From the NCBI GenBank assembly GCA_001803235.1, contig MHBL01000433.1, positions 1 to 64,000 of the forward strand: a DNA stretch of 64,000 bases, written 5' to 3'. Under the pieces are notes generated by a model. The model made no database searches and was not told where the DNA came from. It saw nothing but the letters and a program-made list of their open reading frames with translations. Of this stretch, positions 1-7,994 are shown in pieces. Every line of letters begins with the position of its first letter. Positions within the stretch are counted from its first letter, which is position 1. Both the position numbers and the translations under genes were made by a program. Source of the stretch: Lentisphaerae bacterium RIFOXYA12_64_32 (GTDB taxonomy: Bacteria > Verrucomicrobiota > Lentisphaeria > Oligosphaerales > YB12-FULL-65-16).

Positions 1-101
1 CTCATCAACGATGGTTCGGCATCGCCTTCTGAGCCTGCCGACGGATTCTCATCGACCATCTGCCCGGCCAACAGGCCGTTATTTACGCCCGACGGCACTA
101 G
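1..101 (+). repeat. Family A repeat, right arm only (cut by window edge)
   Basis: This stretch matches the right arm of the complete family A element at 1665-2042 with only a few changes: the same run from ATGGTTCGGCATCGCC to the terminal GGCACTAG. It ends at the same CTAG tetranucleotide. Upstream sequence lies outside the window, so it may be a full element. It abuts the LacI-like coding segment directly. Confidence 0.8.
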
Positions 102-511
102 TCTGGGGCATGCGCGAGGACGGGTTTGTCGACGCCTGCCGGACCGCGCGCCGTTTCTACGAAATTCTTGCGTTGCCGGACGATTTTGACGGCAGGATCG
201 CGCTGCTGGAGGCGAGGTTTCCGGCGCCGCTGGAGCGGCCGCTGATCCTTGTGTCGGGCAGTCGCGTGAACACGGGCGCGGTGATCGCCTGGGCCAAGGC
301 GCGCGGCTTCGCGTGGAAGAAGGACCTCTTCTACTCGGACTTCGACAACGAGTCGCCGCCCGAAGTCTGGGGGCTGACCGTCACGAGTTTCATCCAGGAC
401 GACGCCTCGCTGGCGGGCAAGGCCATGGAACAGATTCTCGACCTGATCACCGGGGCTCGGCACGAGGTCAAGCAGTTGATCCCGCCTCGGTTCATCACGG
501 GAGACACGTGA
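2..511 (+). pseudogene. LacI-family regulator, C-terminal half, interrupted by a family A element
   Basis: From about position 102 the translation reads as the C-terminal half of a LacI/PurR ligand-binding domain. It begins near REDGFVDAC, continues through a long stretch ending LILVSGSRVNTGAV, then FYSDFDN, the TSFIQDD segment, and a terminal PPRFITGDT. Such regulators are about 340 residues; only about 135 remain here. The codons before this are family A repeat sequence that happens to stay open, so the DNA-binding helix-turn-helix is not attached in this window. The likely explanation is insertion of the element in mid-gene. A less likely one is that the element reads through in frame and a longer gene begins upstream. 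It lies just ahead of a Gfo/Idh dehydrogenase, a common neighbour for sugar-responsive LacI regulators. Confidence 0.65.
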
Positions 512-687
512 GACGGATGGATGCGCGTTGCTGACACCTGCCCCCCGAACACTGAACACCTGTCACGGTTTGGGACTGGAAGGCTGACGCTCGGTCACCA
601 TGCTGGCGGTCGACCCGCAGGGTAACGGGTTTGGGACGGCGAGCAGGAGTACGGGCGGAATTTCCCGTGCGGGACAAGGAGACGACA

Positions 688-1578
688 ATGTCAAGCGAGA
701 TCAAGGTTGGGGTTGTGGGACTCGACACCAGTCACAGCGTGGAGTTCATCAGGAGGATGCAGGCCCCCGATTGCCCGGCGGACCAGCGCGTCACCGGGTT
801 GCGCGCCACGGTCTGCATGCGCTTCGAGACGCCGTTCCAGGACAAGGCCGGGCTGGACGGGCGGCAGAAGATCCTCGAAGGCTGGGGTGTGAAGGTGACG
901 GAGAGCTTCGAGGAGACGGTCGCCAACTGCGACGCGGTGATGCTCGAGATCAACGATCCGGCGTACCATGTGGAGTACTTCCAGAAGGCGGCCGCGCTCG
1001 GCAAGCCCATCTACTTGGACAAGCCGCTGGCCGACACGATCGCGAACGGGAAGAAGATCGCCGCCCTGGCCAAGTCGAAGGGGCTGAAGGTGATGTCCAG
1101 TTCGAGCCTGCGATACGTGCCCGCCCTGCTCGAGGCGTGCAAGGCGGTGCCCGCGCCGACCCACGCGACCACGTTTGGCCCGCTCGGCAAAGCCCCGGTT
1201 GGCAGCTCGATCGTCTGGTACGGCGTGCACGCTTTCGAGATGCTGGAGCGCGCCATGGGCCGTGGCGCCGTGACCATGACCGCGGTGAAGGACCCGAAGG
1301 GCGCGGTGTGCGTCGCGCACTACGCTGACGGCCGCCGCGGCGTCGTCGAGTTGTGCGAAGGCAGCCCCTTTGGCGTCGCGCTGCGCGGCGGCGGCAAGTC
1401 GGCGGCGCACATGGTGGACATGGGCCGCGCCTACACGCTGCAGTTGATCGAGATCGAGAAGTTCTTCCGCACCGGCGTGGCGCCGCTGACCTTCGAGGAC
1501 ACGGTCGAAATCATGGCGCTACTCGACGCGGCGCAGCAGTCAGCCGACTGCGGCAAGACGGTTTCGGTGGCGGTGTGA
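688..1578 (+). CDS. Gfo/Idh/MocA-family oxidoreductase
   Basis: Predicted NAD(P)-dependent sugar or inositol dehydrogenase-like protein of 296 residues. The N-terminus has the expected Rossmann start (KVGVVGLDTSHS), where the usual glycine-rich turn is replaced by a GLDTSHS variant found in a subset of the family. The EKP-like catalytic segment appears as YLDKPLAD around residue 110, and the C-terminal half is the alpha/beta substrate domain. The ATG at 688 is chosen because AAGGAG lies about 7 nt upstream; earlier in-frame starts lack a ribosome site. It follows the LacI-type fragment. No catalytic assignment to a specific sugar is possible. Confidence 0.85.
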   Translation: MSSEIKVGVVGLDTSHSVEFIRRMQAPDCPADQRVTGLRATVCMRFETPFQDKAGLDGRQKILEGWGVKVTESFEETVANCDAVMLEINDPAYHVEYFQKAAALGKPIYLDKPLADTIANGKKIAALAKSKGLKVMSSSSLRYVPALLEACKAVPAPTHATTFGPLGKAPVGSSIVWYGVHAFEMLERAMGRGAVTMTAVKDPKGAVCVAHYADGRRGVVELCEGSPFGVALRGGGKSAAHMVDMGRAYTLQLIEIEKFFRTGVAPLTFEDTVEIMALLDAAQQSADCGKTVSVAV

Positions 1579-1664
1579 GAGAATAGCCGCCTTAGCGGCT
1601 CCCTCTCTCTGCAAGAATCCGTTGCGGCGGTTGGTCGCACGCCATCGGGCGGCCTTGAGTCGTC

Positions 1665-2042
1665 CTAGTGCCCCCGGGCGCAAATAACGGCCTGCTGGCT
1701 TGCCATATCTGGGATGTCCAGACGATTCGGGACTTTCGAGGCGTACCGAAACGTACGTCTCGGAAGGCCCGGAGCGGCTGGGCGCCCAGAGATGGCAACC
1801 CGAAGGGCGGGCCGCCTGGTCGAGAAACCGAGTCCATACGGAAGTTCGGTCCGAATCGTCTCCGCTATGACAAGATGCGACAGTTGTGAACTATGGCAAC
1901 CCTGGCGGGCGGGCACCTGGTCGCGATAATCCGTCGGCAGTCTCTTCGACGATGGTTCGGCATCGCCTTCAGAGCCTGCCGACGGATTCTCATCGACCAT
2001 CTGCCCGGCCAACAGGCCGTTATTTGCGCCCGGGGGCACTAG
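1665..2042. mobile_element. Family A MITE-like element, 378 bp, about 30-bp terminal inverted repeats
   Basis: The two ends are inverted copies: left CTAGTGCCCCCGGGCGCAAA followed by TAACGGCCTG, and right the exact reverse complement ending GGGCACTAG. Inside are further inverted segments, for example around 1718 and 1850 (CGATTCGG versus CCGAATCG), so the whole element can fold. Both ends carry CTAG, compatible with TA target duplication as in IS630/Tc1-type elements; that assignment is inference. No gene is encoded. The right CTAG also supplies the stop codon of the PIN gene on the minus strand. Confidence 0.8.
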
Positions 2043-2548
2043 CCGAGCACCTTCTCAAGCACCCGCCGGCAGAGTGCGGGGCTGATCCAGATGTCGGTTG
2101 CGGACTCGATCTGCGCGAAGTGGAAGCGCAGTTGTTCGGCCGTGAGGAAACGGCGGTCGTACGCTTCGATGAGGATGCCCAAGGTACCCCGCACGGGAAT
2201 GCCACGGCCCCGGGCTGCCGCCCGACCTCGCTCCTCATCGATCAGGAGCAGCCCGTTCACGGTGACTGCCAGGGCGATGCTTTCCGTCTCGCCCCGGTCC
2301 AGCGGCAGAGACGCCAGATCGCGGGGGATCCGCGGTATCGCCTCGGCTGTCCAGGCTTCCTGGCGCAGGAAGAGGCGCAGGCTGTGCGCATCCGGGTAGC
2401 CTTGACGTACACCTTCGCAAACCGTCTCCGAGTAGACGGCAGGAGTGAAACGGACGCGGCCGTAGAGGAGTTTCAGCAAGTGGAGCAGGTTCAGTTTTGC
2501 CAAGGCCATCAGCGGGCCGGCGTTGGAGACGACCGGCGTGCCCGTCAT
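2039..2548 (-). CDS. PIN-domain (DUF3368-type) putative toxin ribonuclease
   Basis: A 169-residue protein matching the DUF3368 branch of PIN nucleases, the RNase toxins of type II toxin-antitoxin pairs. Visible landmarks are the N-terminal strand PVVSNAGPLMALAKL, the central DRGETESIALA, the LLLIDEERGRAAARG segment and the following GTLGILIEA motif. The first acidic metal ligand, usually Asp, appears as Asn (SNAGP); this variant also occurs in the family, so activity is uncertain. Its start overlaps the stop of the upstream UPF0175-type gene by 4 nt, indicating coupling. The stop codon (2039-2041) lies inside the terminal CTAG of the family A element, so the C-terminus may have been altered by the insertion. 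Confidence 0.8.
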   Translation of the reverse strand: MTGTPVVSNAGPLMALAKLNLLHLLKLLYGRVRFTPAVYSETVCEGVRQGYPDAHSLRLFLRQEAWTAEAIPRIPRDLASLPLDRGETESIALAVTVNGLLLIDEERGRAAARGRGIPVRGTLGILIEAYDRRFLTAEQLRFHFAQIESATDIWISPALCRRVLEKVLG

Positions 2549-2814
2549 CGATTCGACTCCTCACGCACGGTTGCATCGGAGAACTCCGGATCGATGCCTC
2601 GAGCCCGGGCTTCCCGGATGAGCTCGCGCTTGCGCAGGCCATGCCGTTCGGCAACGCGCCCCAGCGTCGCGTTGCCGTCACGATAGTCCGCCAGCGCCCT
2701 CTCGGTCTTGTACCTCTGAAGACCGAGCCGGAAGATTTCCTGCAGCGTCGCCTCCTCGTCGGGCACGCCCTTGAGCCATGGCGGCGGAATGTGCATGGTA
2801 ATGGTCCGGTCCAT
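2545..2814 (-). CDS. UPF0175-family putative antitoxin
   Basis: An 89-residue protein with the UPF0175 pattern: an N-terminal ITMHIPPPWL strand, a DEEATLQEIFRLGLQRYK helix, then a GNATLGRVAERHGL helix-turn-helix-like segment ending in charged residues. Members of this family are encoded immediately before PIN/DUF3368 toxins and are thought to bind and neutralise them. Here the ATGA overlap with the PIN gene fits that pattern. A ribosome site (GGAGAAG) lies just upstream. The C-terminal tail is probably the toxin-binding part, by analogy. Confidence 0.75.
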   Translation of the reverse strand: MDRTITMHIPPPWLKGVPDEEATLQEIFRLGLQRYKTERALADYRDGNATLGRVAERHGLRKRELIREARARGIDPEFSDATVREESNR

Positions 2815-3136
2815 CTTGGCTTCTCCTCGGCGGGCCCATCCCGGGACGTCCTCCGCGTGACAGCCCCAGTGGGTTTGGCGGTCAGAAGTCCCTGCTTGGC
2901 GCCAGCATCAGCATAGTGCCACCGTCTTGATTCCGCAAGCCTACGCGTCGTCCAAGGCGAGCATGCATTCACCGCTCGCAGGCATGGATCGAGGCGCTGC
3001 GGCGCTTTCTCCAGGGGCACCGGCCCGGCCTGATCGAGGCCCAAGTCCGCGAGGGGCTGGCCGCACCGAAGCAAGCGGTCCGAACCCCTGCGTCTGCCGA
3101 CCTTCCGCCGCCGGTGCGTATCCGCATGAGTCGGAT
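2815..3136. other. Intergenic stretch with a possible decayed plus-strand reading frame
   Basis: There is no convincing gene. On the plus strand from about 2955 to 3150 the frame gives a protein-like stretch (SQAWIEALRRFLQGH, then LIEAQVREGLAAPK) without a matching start, running into the antisense of the next gene. It could be a remnant, but no family was recognised. Confidence 0.3.
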
Positions 3137-4594
3137 CTACTTCCACAGCTCGTGCATGGTTTTCAGCGTTTCCTCCACTAGCTGCTGGCCGCCCTGCGGT
3201 CCGACCTCGTTGCAGTAGAGGCAGGCGCTGTAGCTCTCGCCTGCCACCGCCTTTTCCGTTGCCAGGTAACCGCCCCAGCCGCCGGCCGCCAACTGGACGA
3301 GAAACGTCTGAACGGCAGGACTGCGGCCGGTTATCCTCAAGCCGAAGTCGAGGAACAGCTCGAACGGATTGGTGGCAAAGACAACGTCACCCAGCCGGAT
3401 GACATGCAGCTCCACCGGCAGATCGGGATCCGTCTTCTGCTGCTCATACCGTTGCAGGATTCGCCGGCAGCGGTACTTCCGGGCGAAGCAGACGCTGTCC
3501 TGCTTCAGCACGGCCCCGGCGTCGGCGCCGGACGCCGGCGGGATCTGCTCCAGCGCGGCAAGCCCCGCTTTGGCATAGCGGTACTCCTCCTCGGAGATGA
3601 GCCGACGCGCGAGCGGGACGGTGCGGACGACATGTTTCAGCGGCACCTCCGCCTGGATATCGTTCTTGGCCCAGCGCAGGGTCTCATCGAACGCGGCCGC
3701 GAGACGCTCGGCGATCTCCTGCCGGGAGGTCCGGTTCTTCAGCTTCAGCATCCGCTGTTCGGCGGCCTTGTTGAGCATGGGGTGCGGGGAGAGGTCGCCG
3801 GCCGGGGCGCACTGCGGCAGGAGGAACAGCTTCTCGCCGTGGCGTTTGCGGAGTTCCACCCGCGTGTCATGCCAGAAGTCGGCGGAGATCTGCTCCATGC
3901 CCTCCGTCTCCTGGGATGGGCAGGGCAGATTGAACACCGCGCCGGTCAAGCGCTTGTCCTCGTCGAAAGTGAACAGCAGATTGACGCCGTGGTCGACGTA
4001 TCCCTCCAGGCCGCTGAACTGCGGGTCCTTCGTGTCGCCGTACATCCGGGCGTTCTTTTCCGTTTTCGTCCCGGGCTGATCGGTAAACCCCGGCCGTGTC
4101 GACAGATCGTCAAAGTAGACCGCGCGGCGGTTGTGGCCGACAACCGCGTTGCCATACCCCCAACTGACGCCTCCGGGCTTGCGGGAGTTCCAGCTTTCCA
4201 CGACCGCATCCACGATGCGGTCGGAGAGAAAGTCCCGGTACTCGGCCGGGGACATGACGCCTGGCGGTACGGGCGGGTGCCAGAACCCCACCGCATCCGG
4301 AGCGGTGTGGGTATGCGTCACGCTGATGACGAGCGTGTCGGACGAAAAGCCCGGAAGTCGTTGCTTCAGTTTCTCACGGCACTGCGCCAACGCCTCCGCC
4401 GGAAAGATCACCAGGTCGCAGGACACCCAGACGAGCGCTTCCGTCCCCGAGGTGATGCTCAGGGCGGTCGCCGTCACCGGATCCAGGACCTCCTTCGAAA
4501 TGCGCATGTGAAACTGGCCGCACAGATTCACGGGCCGGTCCGGAGTGATGTCCCGACTCGCCCACCCAATCAAGAGTCCGTTGTTCTCTTGCAT
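3137..4594 (-). CDS. Neutral/alkaline ceramidase-like hydrolase
   Basis: A 485-residue protein with the N-terminal fold of neutral/alkaline non-lysosomal ceramidase-like proteins. Features are the ITPDRPVNLCGQ entry, a strand with WVSCDLVIF, and the metal-ligand motif THTHTAPDAVGFW. No signal peptide is seen, so it is probably cytoplasmic and may act on a small sugar or amide conjugate rather than on ceramide. It is the last gene of a minus-strand operon behind a URO-D-like gene (22-nt gap) and shares its family with the gene at 52941-54260. The start at 4594 is followed by GLLIGWASRDITPD, as expected for the family. The exact substrate is unknown. Confidence 0.75.
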   Translation of the reverse strand: MQENNGLLIGWASRDITPDRPVNLCGQFHMRISKEVLDPVTATALSITSGTEALVWVSCDLVIFPAEALAQCREKLKQRLPGFSSDTLVISVTHTHTAPDAVGFWHPPVPPGVMSPAEYRDFLSDRIVDAVVESWNSRKPGGVSWGYGNAVVGHNRRAVYFDDLSTRPGFTDQPGTKTEKNARMYGDTKDPQFSGLEGYVDHGVNLLFTFDEDKRLTGAVFNLPCPSQETEGMEQISADFWHDTRVELRKRHGEKLFLLPQCAPAGDLSPHPMLNKAAEQRMLKLKNRTSRQEIAERLAAAFDETLRWAKNDIQAEVPLKHVVRTVPLARRLISEEEYRYAKAGLAALEQIPPASGADAGAVLKQDSVCFARKYRCRRILQRYEQQKTDPDLPVELHVIRLGDVVFATNPFELFLDFGLRITGRSPAVQTFLVQLAAGGWGGYLATEKAVAGESYSACLYCNEVGPQGGQQLVEETLKTMHELWK

Positions 4595-4616
4595 GGTATC
4601 TCCTGATGAAATCGGT

Positions 4617-5759
4617 TCAACAATGCCCCCGATCGCCGCCGACCTCGCGACAGCAATCGACGACGAACTTGGTCTGTGCCATGGTCCGGTGCGGGTACGC
4701 GGCCACGTTCACGATGAAGTGGTCCCACGGCTCGGCCTCCCGGATCATCCGGTGAATATTTGAACGCACGGCGGCGAGATCGTCCATGGGGCCGGGAAGC
4801 TGCTTCTCGCCGGCAATGATGGTGATCCGGTCGCCGAGCGCCTTGCGTCCCGCCTCCACGGTGACGTTGCCCATGGGCGGGACAGTGAAGGCGTGCACGG
4901 CGTCCATCTGCGTGCGCCGGTAGAGCGGCAAGAGGTCGCGGATCAGGCCGCAGGAGTGATGGAAGTAGAGCTTGCCGGCCGTGTGCGCCGCGTCGGCCCG
5001 TGCGTCGGTCAATGCCAGGTTGCAGGCTTCGAACATGGCCGGCGAGATGGCCGTGGTTGAGGTGTCATCCACGCTGACGACAACGTCAATGTCGGACTGG
5101 ACACCGACCGCCAGGCGCTGCAGGTAGTTGGTTTCCATGACGGTGAAGCAGTCGCGCAAGGCGTCCGGGGCATCGGCCCAGAGGTAGGCCAGTGTCGCGA
5201 CGCCCGCATAGACGCGGTACATCTGACCGAGGGGCGTGCCGTCCATGGTGCCCAGCAGCAGGCCGTCGTCGCCGATCAGTTCCCGCCGCTGCCGCGTGCG
5301 CCCGATCCCGTCGGGGTCGACCTCGATAACCTCATCCTCGAAACTTGCGACCAGCGCCGGCAGGTCCTCCGGCCCTTTCACCAGATGCTCAGTCCAGTTG
5401 CTGGAGACAGCGCCCGTGCTGTCGCGGCAGACCTGGATCACTTCGCGCAGGTCGCCTTGCGGCGTGTGCCAGCGGCGCGTCGTGACGTCGCCCTCCGTAG
5501 CACTCTCGACCGTCACGTTCCGGCGCTTGACGCGCACCGTCGGCATGCCGAACCAGTCCATGATGTCCAAGCCTAGGTACCGCGAGAAGGTGACCGTCGC
5601 CTCGCCGCCCCATTTCACTTCACCCAGCGCGGCGGCCAACGCCGGGTCCATGCCGTCGCGATTCGGCTGGTTGAACGGGTCCACGTGTCCGGCGACCGGC
5701 AACCATTCCGGCGTCTCATGCCGGAAGATCTTCAGCAGGTTTTCCCGACGGGTTGTCAT
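4617..5759 (-). CDS. Uroporphyrinogen-decarboxylase-like protein (URO-D superfamily)
   Basis: About 380 residues, starting MTTRRENLLKIF, the usual opening of URO-D-superfamily proteins. The ATG at 5759 has CGAGGAG about 6 nt upstream; the ATG 10 codons earlier lacks this. The C-terminal half keeps a HHSCG segment before the RDLLPLY helix, resembling the metal site of corrinoid-dependent methyltransferases (MtaA/CmuA type) in this superfamily. True haem URO-D (HemE) residues are not evident. PVC bacteria often encode many such paralogues near sugar catabolic genes, with largely unknown substrates. It lies between an isomerase remnant and a ceramidase-like gene. Confidence 0.8.
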   Translation of the reverse strand: MTTRRENLLKIFRHETPEWLPVAGHVDPFNQPNRDGMDPALAAALGEVKWGGEATVTFSRYLGLDIMDWFGMPTVRVKRRNVTVESATEGDVTTRRWHTPQGDLREVIQVCRDSTGAVSSNWTEHLVKGPEDLPALVASFEDEVIEVDPDGIGRTRQRRELIGDDGLLLGTMDGTPLGQMYRVYAGVATLAYLWADAPDALRDCFTVMETNYLQRLAVGVQSDIDVVVSVDDTSTTAISPAMFEACNLALTDARADAAHTAGKLYFHHSCGLIRDLLPLYRRTQMDAVHAFTVPPMGNVTVEAGRKALGDRITIIAGEKQLPGPMDDLAAVRSNIHRMIREAEPWDHFIVNVAAYPHRTMAQTKFVVDCCREVGGDRGHC

Positions 5760-5763
5760 TTGA

Positions 5764-5865
5764 GCTCCTCGTGCGGAACGTCGCGTCACCCGTCAGCTCA
5801 CGGACCGTGTAGAGCTGAATCCCCAGCCGGGGAGGCACCGTGCTCGTTCCAGGAATCGCGGTCAT
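5764..5865 (-). pseudogene. Sugar phosphate isomerase/epimerase, N-terminal remnant
   Basis: An ATG at 5865, preceded by AAGAGGTGG, opens a frame whose first 30 codons include RLGIQLYTVRELTGDATFR. This is the characteristic first strand of xylose-isomerase-like TIM-barrel sugar phosphate isomerases/epimerases. After this the sequence runs straight into the ribosome site and start of the URO-D-like gene, so about 250 codons are missing. It appears to be an internal deletion in the operon that kept the original start. Confidence 0.6.
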
Positions 5866-6021
5866 GGTCCACCTCTTGGGTGCCGTGCGTTGAGATGAGA
5901 GAGAGAACACGCGCACAGGCCCTGAGAACGAAGATAACCTCTCCGGCGCCAGAACGGAACCGGTAAGAGATTGCTTTCGCGGGTAGCGGATTGCCCCTGA
6001 CCGCGATGCTCGTCGCCATGG

Positions 6022-7227
6022 CTACTCCACACTCTTCGCGTCGCTCCCTGCGCCCATTTGCCGGACGACGAGACTGATCATGGGAATGAGCAGCAGGAAA
6101 AACACGGCCCCAAAAAAGTAGACGGAGCGCAGTCCAAACGCCGAGGCGGCAAAAGCGCTGACCAGCGGCGCCACCGTCCAACCGATGGATTTGGCCGTCA
6201 AGGCCCAGCCGAAGAGAATGCCGCGGTTTTTCTCGGGGGTCGCCTTGGCCAGCCAGATTTGGAACACCGGATCGAGTCCGCCGGCGCAGAACAGGATGCC
6301 AAAGCGTGCCATCGACATCTGCAGGAAGCTGCTGGCCAATCCATGCGGGATCATCAGAATTCCGGCGACAAGGGCGGAGTACTTGCCGATTCTGGACGGC
6401 GCGATCCGGTCCGCCAGCCAGCCGAGGATGATCCCGGCCAGCAGTGCAGCCACGCTGCCGATGGCGTGCAGCGACCCGGTCCAGAGTGCCGCGCCTTTGA
6501 GCGTGCCTTTCACCTCCTGCACGAACAGCGGGAACATCGCCTGATCGAACTGCCGGCAGAACGCCATGAACCCCAGCAAGACCAGGATGGACCAGGCCGC
6601 CGAGACCCGGCCCAGGCCAACCTTGAAGCTGCGCCAGTCGTTCCGCGACGCGTGCCGCTCGAACTCCTCCCGAACGCCGATCAGGGTGAGAAACGTCGCC
6701 AGCAACAGCACGCCGCCGGCCACGAAGAACACGGCGCGATAGCCGTAGATCTCAGCCAGGAATCCACCGACCATGTTGCCCGCCATGCTGCCGGTGAAGA
6801 CCGCGCTGCTGAGCACGCCAAGCGCCAGACCGGTCCGATTGTTGGGCGTGTGCACCGAGACCAAGGTCTGCGCGGCGCTGACCGTACCCGTCAGCATGCC
6901 CTGCATGAAACGCAGCGCCAGGAGCCATTGCACGTTGGGCACCAACCCCATCAGAGCCAGGCATACTGCGCCGCCAAGGCTGGCGCGCAGCATCATCAGG
7001 CGCCGCCCGTACCGGTCCGCGATGACCCCCCAGATCGGCGCACACACGGCCATGGTCAGCGGCCCGGCGGCGGTGACCAGCGCCACCCAGAACTTGACGT
7101 GATCGGGTTCCTTGACGCCCAGTTCCTGAATGTAGAACGGCAGGAACGGCATGGCGACGGTGAACCCCAGGATGGAGAAGAACTGCGACAGCCAGACCAT
7201 GAGCAGATTGCGTTGCCAACTGACCAT
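6022..7227 (-). CDS. Major facilitator superfamily transporter
   Basis: A 401-residue inner-membrane protein with about 12 hydrophobic helices. The family signature after helix 2 is seen as GVIADRYGRRLMMLR (loop 2-3, D-R-x-G-R-R). The N-terminal helix contains FFSILGFTVAMPFLPFYIQ, typical of TetA/Bcr-type drug or sugar antiporters. A second GWLADRI repeat marks loop 8-9. The start at 7227 (MVSWQRN) is preferred over an ATG 17 codons upstream because it places a short charged tail before helix 1. It probably heads the minus-strand operon with the URO-D-like and ceramidase-like genes, perhaps importing their substrate; that is inference. Confidence 0.85.
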   Translation of the reverse strand: MVSWQRNLLMVWLSQFFSILGFTVAMPFLPFYIQELGVKEPDHVKFWVALVTAAGPLTMAVCAPIWGVIADRYGRRLMMLRASLGGAVCLALMGLVPNVQWLLALRFMQGMLTGTVSAAQTLVSVHTPNNRTGLALGVLSSAVFTGSMAGNMVGGFLAEIYGYRAVFFVAGGVLLLATFLTLIGVREEFERHASRNDWRSFKVGLGRVSAAWSILVLLGFMAFCRQFDQAMFPLFVQEVKGTLKGAALWTGSLHAIGSVAALLAGIILGWLADRIAPSRIGKYSALVAGILMIPHGLASSFLQMSMARFGILFCAGGLDPVFQIWLAKATPEKNRGILFGWALTAKSIGWTVAPLVSAFAASAFGLRSVYFFGAVFFLLLIPMISLVVRQMGAGSDAKSVE

Positions 7228-7326
7228 GCCGTGGGCTCGCCTGCACTCAACGATTAAGGTTCTCTGAGGGGCCGTCAATACCCTGGCTGTTCAGAACCCC
7301 GATTTCAACCGGGTCGGTTCCTGACC

Positions 7327-7482
7327 CAGGGCTGTTTCAAGATCCGGCCCCGCGTCTCAGAAGGCCACGCCTCTGCGCACACCAGGTAGGGGCGGCCTGT
7401 CCTCAGGCCGCCCCCCCCCGGCGTGGGGACACGCCGGGGGTACTCGCCGCACGTGACGGTCACGAATCTTGAAACAGCCCTG
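7327..7482. mobile_element. Family B MITE-like element, copy 1, with 9-bp target duplication
   Basis: The element begins CAGGGCTGTTTCAAGAT and ends with its inverse, ATCTTGAAACAGCCCTG. Inside are two hairpins, one around GGCGGCCTGTCCTCAGGCC and one around CCGGCGTGGGGACACGCCGG. It is flanked by a perfect direct repeat TTCCTGACC at 7318-7326 and 7483-7491, direct proof of transposition with a 9-bp stagger. It is non-coding, 156 bp long, and lies between divergent genes. Confidence 0.92.
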
Positions 7483-7737
7483 TTCCTGACCCCCGCGTTG
7501 ACCGGGTCGAGGTCATCGTGCGGCCACGCCTGGTGCGCGGCTCGGACAGAAGCGGCACCCGCCACTCCTAAGCCGGCGTAGCCGGAACCAAGACGAACGT
7601 CGAACGCTGGACTTCGAACGTCGGACGCCGAAGTCAGGAGCCACTTGCCCCCTCCTCGACACCCGACATCAGGCTCGGCGTGGTTGCTACCGTCACAAAG
7701 TCGACCAGAAGACGCGACTTTGGAGTCGTGGGGTACC

Positions 7738-7855
7738 ATGAAACTGAAGGCGCCCAGAGCCCGCGAGGACGCGGGCGCTCCACGGCCTGGCACGGGGTCT
7801 GACTTTGGAGCGCCCGCGTCCTCGCGGGCTCTGGAAGCGTCGTTGCCAGTTTCAC
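7738..7855. repeat. Family C inverted-repeat element, copy 1
   Basis: The arms are inverted: left ATGAAACTG followed by CCAGAGCCCGCGAGGACGCG, right GGAGCGCCCGCGTCCTCGCG through to CCAGTTTCAC. A shorter relative occurs at 48158-48222 and a hairpin of the same core near 17551-17585. It is non-coding. The surrounding 7483-7994 region also holds short hairpins but no gene. Confidence 0.7.
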
Positions 7856-7883
7856 CTTGGTATGACCTGGCGGTCTGCCGCCC

Positions 7884-7902
7884 GGGGGCGCTGACGCATT
7901 AC
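7884..7902. repeat. 19-bp element end shared with 25195-25213
   Basis: The reverse complement reads GTAATGCGTCAGCGCCCCC, identical to 25195-25213. The first 12 bases equal the terminus of the family I element (55294-55450). It is probably a solo end of a related element. Confidence 0.5.
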
Positions 7903-7994
7903 CTCGTTCCCGCGCCGATGGGTTGCACTTTCTCCACTGCCGGCTATCCTATGCTCTATGCTCAGAAGGGATGTTCTTGGAGGACGGCGCGCCG

